Assembly: GCA_022813625.1 (NCBI GenBank)
Contig: JAKLMB010000004.1
Location: 682,001 to 746,000 of the forward strand
Reading direction: 5' to 3'
Length of the DNA stretch: 64,000 nucleotides
Source of the DNA: Aaosphaeria pasadenensis
Lineage: Eukaryota > Ascomycota > Dothideomycetes > Pleosporales
Shown here in pieces: positions 22,131 to 33,410 of this stretch. The notes beneath the pieces are model-generated. The model was not told the origin of the DNA and did not search any database. It was given only the letters and a program-made list of their open reading frames with translations. The stretch's first letter is position 1. The number at the start of each line of letters is the position of its first letter. The position numbers and the translations under genes were made by a program.

Positions 22131-23267
22131 TCATCGATCATAACAATCATCTTCTTCGAAGGGAGAGATATCTTGATAGAACCGCAAGCAACGGTACGTA
22201 TCGTGGTTCCCGATAGTTTCTGGCCTCTCGCCCCTTTTTTTACAATGCTCGCAGCTAACCGGGTTCTGTTCCGGGATGCACTCGTGCTCGAAGTGGTCGC
22301 CAGCAGCATTGCAACGGATGCAATATACATCATGGCCAATCTCAGTCATCGCCTTGTTGTTGAATGTGGACTTAATCAGACTATCGACAAGGCCGTGGTT
22401 TAGTTCTCTCTCTTCAGTACGCGTTAAATCGCTTCCGACGCGGTCTTTGCAGTCGTCGATCATAGAAGCGGCGCATAACATCGTGAGGGCGGCATTGTTT
22501 CCAGAATTATGAAGATAGTCTTTGCTCATCGGTTTCTCTTTGCCCAGCGGCTTCATATCGTTCTCCAGTATAAGGCTCGTCAGATCAATATCGCGAGATC
22601 CACGCCAGGGGTAGTGCTGAGGCGATTTCGCCATTTCTTCAGTGTGCAAGCTCCGGACAACATGCGATATATTGGAAATATCAATCTCCGCATCGATCAA
22701 GAGATTGTGTAGTTTGTCGACATCATGGCTAAGGAGAACAACAGGGCAGACCTCAGGGGCGTCTGGATGATCCGTCTTATTGATCAGTTCTGTGAGGACA
22801 GTCGAAACTTCATTCCTGGCAATCCACCGACTCCAACCGAATCTGAAACCTTGAGGATCACTCTCGATGACAACACTATTAAATAGATGACCGTATTCGC
22901 AGATTGAGAAATTCATCGGATACATATGTTCGACGAAAGATTCTATGGTTGTCTGTCTCGATCCGTCCTGGGGAGGCTGAAGGGTGGCTACATCCAATAC
23001 AGTGACTCCGATCTCAGTGAGTTTAAGAGTATCGGACTGGACATGCTCGGAATCGATGCTGATGATTCGAAAATTCAACTGAGGGTTCTCAAGGATGTAT
23101 GAAAGGGCGTCCAGATCTGGCTTGGCGTCCAGAATATCTGCAATTTTGGCGAATCTCTTTCCGTCCAGATTGACTGGCATGCTCGATGGTAATCGTAAAG
23201 TGGCACATGGACGTTTTTGTGGCGACAGTAACTTGGTACCTGACCGTTTTGGTGGTAGGATTAACAT
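22131..23267 (-). CDS. Gfd2/YDR514C-like exonuclease-fold protein with C-terminal zinc-binding region
   Basis: A single exon gives 378 aa (ATG 23267; an inner Met30 is an alternative). The core resembles the RNase-H-like domain of Gfd2 and YDR514C. IISIDSEHV gives the DxE pair (Asp72, Glu74), LLSHDVDKLHNLL gives a third acidic residue (Asp182), and YLHNSGNNAALTML matches the last motif, normally H-N-A-G-N-D-A. Here the Asp is Asn258, so one metal ligand may be missing. The C-terminal 60 residues carry CIRCNAAGDHFEHEC and CEHCKKRG, a likely zinc knuckle. The tail is acidic (EEDDCYDR). The family is linked to mRNA export and 3'-5' exonuclease folds; activity of this copy is uncertain. It faces away from a 1.4-kb intergenic region. 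Confidence 0.8.
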   Translation of the reverse strand: MLILPPKRSGTKLLSPQKRPCATLRLPSSMPVNLDGKRFAKIADILDAKPDLDALSYILENPQLNFRIISIDSEHVQSDTLKLTEIGVTVLDVATLQPPQDGSRQTTIESFVEHMYPMNFSICEYGHLFNSVVIESDPQGFRFGWSRWIARNEVSTVLTELINKTDHPDAPEVCPVVLLSHDVDKLHNLLIDAEIDISNISHVVRSLHTEEMAKSPQHYPWRGSRDIDLTSLILENDMKPLGKEKPMSKDYLHNSGNNAALTMLCAASMIDDCKDRVGSDLTRTEERELNHGLVDSLIKSTFNNKAMTEIGHDVYCIRCNAAGDHFEHECIPEQNPVSCEHCKKRGERPETIGNHDTYRCLRFYQDISPFEEDDCYDR

Positions 23268-24707
23268 GTTTCTTGAGATTGACTAATAGCAGAGTGAGTC
23301 AGTAAGATTCAAAGATCCTCGATGAGTCTGATATTCGTATATAGATGTAGAATGTAATTGCAGCTTGGTGATGGGTAAATTGTTTATTCAAAGGGAATGG
23401 GCAAGTAATAACTCACTGTGAAATCTATGACTTGGGACTCGAGGGAATAGTTGGACAGTGTTGGACAGTGTTATTATGGATGGATGAAGGGCGAGATGGG
23501 CGCAGCTCTTTAGCCATTAAATACCAGCTGCACAAAAGTTCGACACTATCAATTTGAGTCAACGACCCTTGGGACAGTCAAAATTGGTTGAGGTGGCCAA
23601 ACACTGTCCATGGTACCGGTGCAGCGCAAGCAACATTATTCGCACTCCACGTCCAATGACTTCCATAACACAGCCCTATCCGTAGAACTATCAAGCCATT
23701 AACCAAAGTCAAGGGCAGAATCAAATTTGAGACAGTCTACACTTCGTGTGTGTCTCTTTCTGTCTTGCTTTCAATATTGCCACCTCTTCTCACTGATAGC
23801 GCCATAAAATGGGTGCGGTTGAAATACGAAAATGTCAGCGGTGAAGGGAGTTTGTCTCATAACAACTGTCTAAAGAATACCTAAGCGTTATCTATTGGTA
23901 CGAAGGAAATAAAACACTCAGGTTGTATTGCGCACTAATCACTCAGTTTGTCTTATTATCCTAAGATTTCCACAGATATTGCGTCGCGGCATGTCTAGTA
24001 CGAAAACGATGTGCGAATGGAGAAGTATTGCAGAACCCAACAAATGTGGAAATAGTAGACATGGATACTTGGTATGTCCCCCACGATAACCATGGTACGC
24101 TTTCCAGGCAGCCTATTTTGCTATCCCATGACCCATGCAACATGACAATGCATTTCTGCATTTATCTGATTTTCTTGAACAGGTCTCCGCTGCCTCCCTA
24201 TAACGACAGGAGACCTAATTGTCGTTCGCTATAGACTTTCAGACAAGGACGACTCATTGATTTGAGTACAAAACAGCGATGTTACATAAGACAGATGACC
24301 CGTATGTATTTCCAAAGCAACCAATCCTCTCACGCAGCATATGTTCCGCAATGGTATGACTGTAGCAAATCCAACACAACCACATTGCATTACAATTTCT
24401 AATGTGTGGCCCTGTGTATTTCTGACGTGGCGTGCTAGTACCCCATCATCTGACTTCATATATGGGAGTAACCTTGAAAGACTACAGTCGTTTCTGTTTG
24501 TTTCCCCAGATGGGAAGGAACTACGATGAACATGGAAAACAAATATTGTGGTAAGTAGATAAATATATGTGTATTCAGCGTATCTAAAGATGGGATATCT
24601 GGCCAATGACGGAATGAACAAGCGACAGTAGATCGAAAAGCGATTGAAGATATGAAATCGATCAAATGTTAGGACGAGACCATAGAAGAAATTAAAAAAA
24701 AGGAAAA
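23268..24707. other. Intergenic region, upstream of Gfd2-like gene
   Basis: No supported gene in 1.4 kb. It contains the repeat TGGACAGTGT twice in tandem and once inverted. Minus-strand frames near 24229-24711 are Phe/Tyr/Ile-rich and look non-coding. Confidence 0.45.
23451..23470. repeat. Tandem 10-bp repeat TTGGACAGTG
   Basis: Two perfect copies lie at 23451-23460 and 23461-23470. The reverse complement ACACTGTCCA is at 23601-23610. All lie within 350 bp upstream of the Gfd2-like start. Confidence 0.5.
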
Positions 24708-25711
24708 TCAAGCTCGTGCTTTTGGCAGAGGGTATCCGCCAATGTCATCGAAGAATTTGCCTCCCTCGGCCATGACATGTGCGATCTCCTCGCCCAGCCA
24801 TTGGGTTGTTAGGCCAGTTCTGGTCGTTTCAATTTCCCGAACCATCTTGCCGGCAACCTAAACACTGTCAGCTACATCTATTCTATGGATAGAACTATTA
24901 CTTACCATAACGCTGTGACCCTTCCGCTGAGGATCGGTACTAGTCTGTACGATCGCTGTCGCCACGTCTTCGACAGTATTAGCTGGTAATCCCCTCTCTT
25001 TCCACTGTGCTGAGTAACTACCGGTAATGTGAGTTGGTGTAAAGAACGGTGCAACAACATTCAGGCGAATACTCGACTGAGCAGCCACACGCTGGGACGA
25101 ACGAGCAAGACCGACGACACCGTGTTTGGACGAGACGTAGGCGACGACGCCTGTGCCGCCAAAGTATCCAGAGGTCGATGCTATCAGAATGACCGAACCA
25201 CGAGCTCCATCAGAATCAACAGGGTTGGACTTCATCGAGTGCAACGCTAACCGCAGAGCTTGACAACGATTAGCTTCGAATGTCCTCGATCAACCAGGTA
25301 CTCACTATTCATTGTTCCTTTAAGATTGATGTCAATGACGCGAGACGCATCGACCAACTCTTTAAGCTCCCCATTCTCATCCTCTTCGAACTCGTAAAAC
25401 TCCCTGCTCTCCATGATACCCGCATTCGCCACGACGACATCGACCTGGCCGAACTTCTGCTTGGTTGTCCGGAAGAGGGATTTCATGTCCTCCCAGTTGA
25501 CGATGTTCGTGGAATGGAAGATTGCCCGGCTTGGATCGGGAAATGATTTGATGATTTCTTCGGCTGCCCTCTGGGCAAAACTCAGGTCTGCAATTACCAC
25601 ATTGAAGCCGTTGTTGTAGAACTCTCTGATCGTTTGTGCTCCGATGCCTCCTGCACCGCCGGTGACGATGGCAGTTTTGCGAGAGCCATTTGCTCTTAGT
25701 GAGGTTGTCAT
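24708..25711 (-). CDS. Short-chain dehydrogenase (15-PGDH-like classical SDR)
   Basis: Three exons on the minus strand, 25306-25711, 24906-25258 and 24708-24857, give 302 aa. The introns are 47 and 48 bp. The frame stays open upstream of Met 25711 but starts poorly; the chosen start puts TGGAGGIG at residues 17-24, normal for classical SDRs. Asp in VVIADLS after strand 2 favours NAD+. VVANAG is the structural NAG motif. The catalytic Ser is in LIASTSG, and YVSSK supplies Tyr176 and Lys180. The last exon (VAGKMVREIETTRTG) has the family C-terminal helix. It oxidises or reduces an alcohol or ketone; the substrate is unknown. It lies next to a carboxymuconolactone-decarboxylase-like gene on the other strand. 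Confidence 0.88.
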
Positions 25712-25922
25712 TACGTTCGGTTGTGATTGAGGTACCAAGGAGAGAATAAGCTTCACGAGAGTATTCAGGGCCGATTGAAAGAGGTTCCGGACGAAAGGGA
25801 TGTTATGAATGAGGGGTGAGGGGTACAACTGATGTGTATTCGACACTGTTATGTCTATTGACGGCTGCAAGAGGCCCAGTATTCTAAGACTGCATCCGAC
25901 GGCGGGCCTAGATAGTGAACAG

Positions 25923-26195
25923 CTAATTATCTATTAGCACGCCTTCAGGTGGAGTCCAAAGGTTGAAGATCTCGGGGAGGATACCATCCTCTCCGAACGA
26001 GTCCCGTGGAGTAAAGAGTGGAAAGCCCAGCGTTCTGGTGGATACAAGCCTTAGGTTAGACCCCTCTTCCCAATCTAGTACATTCCCGGCATAAAATTCC
26101 CGGAAGGGTTCCGACGCCCTGACTTGCTTCCGAAAGCAGCTCTCAACCGATAGGTCCATACAACACGATGGCAATTCTTCTTTCAACCCCTCCAT
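25923..26195 (-). CDS. Small hypothetical protein
   Basis: This is a 90-codon open frame with no recognised domain. It contains FREFYAGNVLDWEEG and PEIFNLWTPPEGVLIDN, which read more like protein than random translation. It has four Cys, no signal peptide and no membrane segment. Its start is only 63 bp from the divergent start at 26259, which leaves little room for two promoters, so it may be a gene remnant or noise. I do not recognise it. Confidence 0.25.
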   Translation of the reverse strand: MEGLKEELPSCCMDLSVESCFRKQVRASEPFREFYAGNVLDWEEGSNLRLVSTRTLGFPLFTPRDSFGEDGILPEIFNLWTPPEGVLIDN

Positions 26196-26258
26196 TGCAA
26201 AATTTCCGCTTCAATTATCAGTCTGTTTCCGAATTGACAAAAAGTCAAGAAACACAAC

Positions 26259-27224
26259 ATGCCGGCCTACGTCCCAAAAGACCCAACTGAGGAAGAGGCA
26301 CTGGCACTTTTCAAAGCGGTCGAGGAGAAATTCCCCTCAAAAACAGTTGCAAATGATAAGTGGTATATTTTACTGGTATGTTCATTGTTGAATGATTTTC
26401 ACGATCGGATCGGAGGTCTGATATTCGAATAGTTCTCTACGATGGTGGGCGGTGGCCAACCAGGATTTGCACCTACTCTCTACAAGTATTTGATCAAACG
26501 GCCCGAGTATCAAACATCGGAACAGAGAAAAGTCCTTATGCGACGAATTCGAGAAAGTTTATTGAAGCTTGTCTCCATTGCGGGCGTTTGCAAACCCCTC
26601 GAGGCAATATTTGACATCGATGCCGCTACAGCACCCGAGGACAAGGATTATTCGTTCTCAAGGTACCGTACCATTACCTGTCCCCAAGTATCAAAGCGCG
26701 CAAGAATAATACTGAAAATCACCTCAGAGAAGGATGGCAAGCCGATGAGGCAAACTTCAAACGGGGCGCAGTCTGGCAAGACCGCCTCTACAAACACAAC
26801 CAAGCATCAATCGATAACGTGCTTTCCTCACAACGAGATTTTGGTAAGTGCTCAACGAGAAAGCATCTTATTAGCCGATTAACGGAAATGGCAGACTGGG
26901 TTAGCAAGAACATCACCTACGGTCTGTACTTGTCAGACCACTCGATTCTCGATGACGTGGACACAGAATTAGTGGTGTTAGGAGGCATCATGATCCAGAA
27001 TCTGCCGCGCGAAACAGGTTGGCATTTGCGAGGTACCCGGAGAATCGGCGTGAGCAAAGAAGATGTGGAGACCATTCAGCAATGTGTATGTTGCGTGATC
27101 TTCCCCCTCTTCTTCTCTTGGCCAACCTGCTAATTGAATACGATAGATTGAGCTAGTGGGAGACTTCTGTTCTGTTCCACTCCACAAAGTTCCCCGTGTT
27201 GCTGATATCGAGCACGAGGTCTGA
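26259..27224 (+). CDS. Carboxymuconolactone decarboxylase/AhpD-like protein
   Basis: Five exons, 26259-26375, 26433-26662, 26728-26843, 26895-27085 and 27147-27224, give 243 aa. The introns are 51 to 65 bp. Joins give YSFSREGWQADEANF, SSQRDFDWVSKNITY and the end VPRVADIEHEV, all continuous with a conserved fungal family that I recognise as CMD/AhpD-fold. The fold is all-helical, and the central KLVSIAGVCKPLEAI takes the place of the active-site helix. The usual AhpD CxxC is not present, so a peroxidase role is unlikely. ITYGLYLSDHSILDDVDTELVVLGG is the second helical repeat. It is probably cytosolic. The neighbours (SDR, organic-anion permease, Zn2Cys6 regulator) hint at a catabolic job (inference). 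Confidence 0.83.
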
Positions 27225-28223
27225 CAATGTGAAGTTTGTTTTTAGTGTGTGCGCCCGATGCCGCCATCTCGATGGCTCGAAGGGTTATTCAACTATGCGG
27301 GGATAGATAGATTCTGGTTGCCGGAAGGGAGTGCGGCTTTAGATGCACGGCCTTGTTAGCATTGCAATTGTTCGAAGAGCCTTATAAGCTAGTGACAACT
27401 TCTCGATCGTGTCTTCAGAACTACGATGGCATGGCCTTCTCCGTTCCCCACGATTGCATCTCCACAATCTAGGTACATACACGCCTCGGGCTGTCTCAAT
27501 TAGCAGTAGCCGATAGCTGGAACAGCGAAATGAAGGCAAGATGAGAAGCGGTCAACCGATTAACTTCAGACAAACGTTACCTGAGTAGCCGATTCTGGAA
27601 CAAGATGAACCATTGAGGATAGCAGGCGACCAGGCCCTCTTTGTACTTGCATCTACATCCCCAATCATTCCCAGGGCCATGCCACCAACATGGGGCCAGA
27701 TTTCTCGCCATCATCGTTCCTGAATCAAGGTATACCCAATTGCGATTGGCGGAAGCGCTAGAGAGAAGAGTGCGTTCACAGCCACGGGGACTCTAACGCA
27801 GCTCCGAACGCATCCTTCAAACAGCCCACCTGCGACACGAAACGGATCGCCTTACGAGAAAAAAGGCCGATGCAGTATAACCCACATTAACTGGCTGTGG
27901 ATAACTTGTTCCGCACTTTTGCGGGGAAAACCATCGTCTAATGACGATTCAGGCGATGCGATCACAAAACCCCATGGGGATTCTGAACGTTTGAAGACGT
28001 CGAGGATGGGTCGGTGGCGTCGCTTAGGGAGCTTACCTCTTCTTTGGGGTGTGCAAGCAAGCAGGCAAGCGAAAACGCTAGGATGCTGGGTGCCCTTGGG
28101 ACGGGCCCTCCTGATCGCCGGGCTGTTTTCTATTTATTCAACCTTCCCGTCCTTCTATTCCTAATATCTTTACTTCTCGTATTGGATCGTCTTCTTGTGA
28201 AGTCATCTTTCGAATATCCCCTT
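27225..28223. other. Intergenic region, promoter of Dal5-like permease
   Basis: No supported gene. An open frame runs in phase into the permease from 28014, but the ATG at 28224 gives the normal N-terminus of the family. The frame at 27919-28164 is likely leader. Confidence 0.45.
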
Positions 28224-29809
28224 ATGGCTGAACAACACAACCACTTGAAGGTTTGGCCCGAGAACATCGAGAACGTCAGTATGGCTGACGAGAAGACACC
28301 CACTGAGTCGACCTCCTTCGTCGAGGATTCGGACGAGGAGAAGAAACTTGTACGGAAGATCGACATGTACCTAATGCCCACCATCTGGGTATTGTACTGT
28401 TTCTCGTTTATGGTAGATGATCCTGCCCTCAATCAAGCAGCCACCGTAGAAAGACTCACATTGAATGCAGGACCGAACCAACATTGGCAATGCCAAAGTT
28501 GCGGGGATGGATAAGGATCTGGGCCTCACGTCGACACAATACTTCCTCGCAATCGTCGTTTTTCAGGTTGGATATGTGATTGCTGAAGTCCCATCAAAGT
28601 TTGTCTATCCCTAAAGCCATGCGTGGGACAATGCTAAAAGTAACCCTTCAGCATGATTTTGTCACGAACGAGACCGTCACGATATGTTCCCTTCCTCATG
28701 TTACTGTGGGGTTCAGTGGCCGCGTTGATGTCCCTTGTCAAGACTCCCGCACAGCTACTGGGAATGAGGTTCTTGCTTGGTGTCATGGAAGCCGGATTCT
28801 CCCCAGCTGTTTTGTTTATCATTTCCTCGTGGTATCGAAGGCATGAGCAATCGAAGCGCTTCATGTGCTTTCTTTCTGCCGGTATTCTGTCTGGCGCATT
28901 CGGTGGAATCATCGCTGGTGCAATTACGAAAACAATGGAGGGAGCACATGGAATTGCAGGATGGCGATGGTTCGTCACATAACACCCACTGACTCTGTTT
29001 GGAGCTAATTGAGTTGCAGGCTCTTCATCGTTGAGGGTGTCGCTACTGTTGGCATTGCATTCATCGCCCCCTTCTGTCTGCTCGACTATCCCGCTACCTC
29101 GAAGCAGTTGACCCAAAGTGAACGAGATCTTGCCGTTGCACGCCTCAAAGCCGATGGCATCACTTCTGGTGGGGCGAACGGCGAAGTGGCTGAAATATCG
29201 CACTGGCTCGCTTTCGTCCACGCAGTTTCCAACTGGCGCCTTTGGCTTCTCTGCGCAGGTTACATGACCATTATCGGATGCTATTCCCTCTCATACTTCA
29301 ACCCAGTGCTCGTCTCTGGACTGGGATACAAGGGCTCAGAAGCACAGTACATGACGGTGCCCCTCTACGTTGTGGCCTTCGCCATCGCCGTCCCTAGCTG
29401 CATTGTTGCCGACCGTATCCCTCGTTTCCGACCCATCATGGTTTGCGCAGTCCTTGTTGGTGGCTCACTATTCTGCGCCTTGTCTGCCGGGATCTACGCT
29501 TACATCCCTCGATACGTCTTCCTCTGCTTCATCAATAGCGCCATCTGGACGGCGAATCCACTCTCACTATCCTTCGCATCCGTTTCGATGGGTCCCTTGC
29601 ACCCAGAAACCCGTGCCGTCAGTCTTGCGGTTCTCAATGGCATGGCCAATCTTGCGCAAATCTATGGCAGCTACCTGTTCCCAGCCGAAGACGGACCCAA
29701 GTATCTCAAGGGCTTCGGAACATATTCTGGCTTGTTAGCTTTCGGAGCTGTCGTCTACGTGAGCGCCTTCTTCCTGTTCCGGAGAAGTCCCTTCAAGGCC
29801 AGGACTTGA
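28224..29809 (+). CDS. MFS permease of the anion:cation symporter (Dal5/allantoate) family
   Basis: Four exons, 28224-28412, 28471-28598, 28652-28969 and 29020-29809, give 474 aa. The first join restores the family signature SFMDRTNIGNAKVAG. Later joins give EVPSNMILSRTRPSRYVP and AGWRWLFIVEG, both typical. About 12 membrane segments are visible, with an acidic hydrophilic head of about 45 residues ending KLVRKIDMYLMPTIW. ACS-family members in fungi import allantoate, nicotinate, biotin, vitamin H precursors and other carboxylates with protons; the specific ligand is not readable. At 474 aa it is slightly short for the family because the C-terminal tail ends soon after the last helix (FRRSPFKART). 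It lies between the CMD-like gene and a Zn2Cys6 regulator. Confidence 0.9.
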
Positions 29810-31361
29810 TGATGTCCCACCAGAATACCCCATTGGATAACTTCAAACGGCGTTTGTGTGTAGCGTTATTTGTCATGTAGATTATTTTAACGAGTTGTTC
29901 CAACCTCATCCCAACAGAGAAACGTCGTTGCATTGCATTATCGCCCCACCTGCTCGTATTGCACCCTGGGCTAGATGTTGATTTTAAGATTTCAGTATGC
30001 GGAAATTGAAGCGAGCCAGGCCTCCCATTGGAAGCTAAGGAAAGCCCTCCGCCTGGCCAAACTCGACCGTTGCTGGCTCCCGTTCCACCAAACAGCCATT
30101 TGTGTTCCACGGTCCCAGGTTTCCCAGGATTTTCTACGACCCTGCGTTTGAGTCCAACTCGACTAACGCTCGACAATATTGCAGCCACATACTTTTCTCT
30201 GTTGGTATGAGTTGTCGATATCAAGACCTCTTTGCGTCTGATAGAAAGTAACCTTGCGGCGCGGTAAATTTTCCCTTCGCTTCATCCTCCATCCTGCGCT
30301 AGCATGCTTATGAAGCGTTACTATCCCAGGAGCGATTTCGCTTACCTGACATAGTCGAGCATTATTCAATCTGCCGCGTAGCAATGATCACCATTCATTA
30401 ACGTTGTTCAGATCTCAGTTGCATTGGCATTGTTAGTCCTACGGACACCGGTGGAGGTAAATCCGCTCATAGCTTCGTATGCTCGACTCTTGCACCCTAT
30501 CACCCTGCCACGGAATCACGTCCCGGTTCAACCATGCCAATTCACGAAAACGAATCCCTGAACAGGGTCTTTTTCAGATTTAGATTCTTGCCCTGCGCCC
30601 GTGTTCGACATCCGCTAAAACGTAGCGTGTCCAGTAACAGTATAGGGGCGTGACGGTTCGGTCCCTGATAGTCCATGTAAGACGAATGCTCAAAGCCTTG
30701 TGCGCAGGAAGCCCACCAACCTTATTGTTCTAACAACGCTCTGCCACAGGATTGTTTAGAGATTGGCTGATGCGAAATGCCGCCATCTAGGTCGGGAAGT
30801 CGAGACATCCGGAGGCGCATGTTTCGACCTTCTATATGTAGAAATTGAGATGTTGAGTAAGGCTACTTACGATAGTTACACCGTGGAAGTAGCGAGTGTC
30901 CACTGGACGGTTGATAATATCAGATGATCTGGACAATTGCGATCCAAATTGGCAAATTCAAGTAGATCTGAAGATGTGATGCATGTGATGTATCCAGTTC
31001 TACGTGATTCTGTGAGGTGAGTATGTGGCATGGTGTCCAACTGGCGATGAATCTCCCCAAAAAAATTGCAATCAGTGCGCATGTAGATTCTTTGGACTTG
31101 TTAAGAGGCTCTTCAATATTCTTTATACGCCGTGGTGGATGCTGCGCTGTTCGAGGGATCCGTTGCATGGTCGAGTAAACCAGACAGATTTGGTCATTTT
31201 GGGTTTAGTGGTCCCCGCATCCGGGAATCGCTGTCAAAACCCCCAAAACACACGGGTGGGTGTCCGCATCCCCCAACCCACCTTGACTCCACAACACCAA
31301 GCTCTTTTTCTTTCCTTACTTTCCATCACCTTTGCTTTCGTGATCGCTCCACTAATATGCT
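29810..31361. other. Intergenic region, 1.55 kb
   Basis: No supported gene on either strand; the open frames are short and lack family features. The last few hundred bases are the presumed promoter of the regulator at 31362. Confidence 0.45.
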
Positions 31362-33410
31362 ATGACAAAACGAGCGTACGATCACGTCGGGGCTCTGCAA
31401 TCAAAGCCGGAAGGGTTGGAATTTTTCGCTGGCACTGACGGCGCTCACAACGTCAATGACGGCGAGGATGGTACTTCTCTCAAGAAGCCTCGCGCCTTCA
31501 TGGCAACGCTTGCATGCGATAACTGCAGAGCCAGAAAGTCACGCTGTGACGAGGATCGCCCAAAATGCGGATACTGCAAGGCGATGAAGTTGGATTGCGC
31601 ATATCAAACGCCCAGGCCAACGAAGAAGGACCAGTCCATGGCAGTCGCCATTAATGCCATCAGACGATTGGAAGCCAAAGTCGAGGATCTCACCACGGCC
31701 ATCAACACACAGAAGAGTTCCCAGATGGCCCCCCCGCCGTCTATTGATCACCGTTCTCCAGCTTCCGTCATGTCCCAACCAAGTCCTGGAATAACGACCT
31801 CAGGAACAACACTGTCAGCACCTCGGCGTGCCAGTGAGTACGACAATGGAACTTCACCACGAACTACCGAAGGAAGTCCTGGAGACTATCCAACGTTAGG
31901 AACGGGCAATGGCAGGGTCCAACTGTCTTTTAGCCAGCATGGTGTGGCAATGTGGCCGGCCATCAGACAACTCCTTCCACCAGCCTTTTCGGCGGCTCGC
32001 GATGCTCTTTCAAAGGATTATGTCGTGGACATTGAAAGCCAGAGGCCACCTTTGCCCATGATCATCGACGTGCCCATGGACGCCTTTTCCGAGCAGTGGC
32101 TCACCCGTTTACCGATCTCTGTGATCAGGGGCCTGGCGAACGCCTATTTCGCCGTTTTCCATAGGAGCAACCCCGTCCTCGACAAATTCTATTTCTTCTC
32201 CCACACTCTGACCCAGGCCATGGAGAACGACTTTGGCTACGACATTGAGACAAGCTTAGTGCTCGTTGTGCTCGCACTTGGTTGTCTGGCCGTGAGGGCG
32301 CACGAAGAAGGAAACTTTCCTCTACCGTCCAGATATGCGATGGTTGGGGAAGGCTTCGTCCGTCCAGACTGGTACGAATACGTCTTAGACGAACCCCCGG
32401 GCCTGAAATTCTTCAACGAGGCACGGAAGAGATTTGGATTCCTCATGTGTCAGAGCGATCTTCAGACGGGGCAATTCTACATGTTGTCGACTTTGTATTA
32501 TGCGCAGATTCTGCGGCCGTTCGATTCGTGGGTCACTGTCAACCGCGCTGCCCTCTGCTGTGTGACTATACTCAAGCGGGTTGAAAGTATCAACTTCGAT
32601 GAGTGGGAAGGCGACATGTTTGTGCGGCTATTCTGGAATACGCTCATGTACGAGGTCATCATCACTCACGAACTCCTTTTACCATTAAGCCGACTGCTGG
32701 AATGGGAAACCGATATGCCGATACCCAAATTCACACCGAGTCCACGACCCAAGACTTCGATATCTGGCCTTGTGATAGATGAGGACGATTCCTTTTTCAA
32801 CTTTCACTTCCTAGCTCAAGCAGCGCATCGCATCATCCTCACGCGGTTGCGGCACAACATGTATCAATTTTCTGATAAGGAGGGCGCTCCAACAGCGAGC
32901 ATGACTGCTGAGATGCGGCATCAACTAGAACAATGGCGGACGAACCTACCACCTTCGTTACAATTTACAGACGACGAAAATCTTGAGCTCTCGCCCAGCC
33001 CAGCACATGTTTTCGCAAAGGCGATGCTCCGAAGTCGCTATTTAGTGGCCAAATTTCACCTTGGCCGACCATTCCTGTACAAGGCATTGCACTACTCATC
33101 TGGCCAAATTAGCGACAACGAGTACCGCGAAATCGCCGATGGCCTGAAAGGGGGCATGTATTGGCCGACAACAATGGGCCTATGTACACAGATGAAAGCA
33201 GCGTTGCCATTGAAATTCGGCTGGTGCTCGCAATGTTTCGGGCAAGTGTTGATCATCCATGCCGTGGCGCGTTCCCCCGATGTGAGACTGAGGGAGAGTT
33301 TGCCGGCCGGGTGGGAGGATTGGGTGAAAATCATGGTGCGGCTGATCGAAGATTGTGGGAAATATAGCCCAGGGCTCGCGCAAGATGCGGCATTGTTGCG
33401 CTTGATCTAG
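31362..33410 (+). CDS. Zn2Cys6 transcription factor
   Basis: A single exon gives 682 aa, unusual beside intron-rich neighbours. The binuclear cluster is Cys52, 55, 62, 69, 72, 79, followed by a basic linker (RPTKKD) and a short coiled coil (NAIRRLEAKVEDLTTAI), which suggests a dimer. A Ser/Pro/Thr-rich stretch (120-185) follows. The fungal_trans-type regulatory domain spans roughly 240-560, with NAYFAVFHRSNPVLDKFYFF and LSTLYYAQILRPFDSW. The overall plan (homodimer through coiled coil, middle homology region) is that of xylanase/quinate-type regulators. It may control the adjacent permease, CMD-like and SDR genes (inference from position). Confidence 0.9.
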   Translation: MTKRAYDHVGALQSKPEGLEFFAGTDGAHNVNDGEDGTSLKKPRAFMATLACDNCRARKSRCDEDRPKCGYCKAMKLDCAYQTPRPTKKDQSMAVAINAIRRLEAKVEDLTTAINTQKSSQMAPPPSIDHRSPASVMSQPSPGITTSGTTLSAPRRASEYDNGTSPRTTEGSPGDYPTLGTGNGRVQLSFSQHGVAMWPAIRQLLPPAFSAARDALSKDYVVDIESQRPPLPMIIDVPMDAFSEQWLTRLPISVIRGLANAYFAVFHRSNPVLDKFYFFSHTLTQAMENDFGYDIETSLVLVVLALGCLAVRAHEEGNFPLPSRYAMVGEGFVRPDWYEYVLDEPPGLKFFNEARKRFGFLMCQSDLQTGQFYMLSTLYYAQILRPFDSWVTVNRAALCCVTILKRVESINFDEWEGDMFVRLFWNTLMYEVIITHELLLPLSRLLEWETDMPIPKFTPSPRPKTSISGLVIDEDDSFFNFHFLAQAAHRIILTRLRHNMYQFSDKEGAPTASMTAEMRHQLEQWRTNLPPSLQFTDDENLELSPSPAHVFAKAMLRSRYLVAKFHLGRPFLYKALHYSSGQISDNEYREIADGLKGGMYWPTTMGLCTQMKAALPLKFGWCSQCFGQVLIIHAVARSPDVRLRESLPAGWEDWVKIMVRLIEDCGKYSPGLAQDAALLRLI

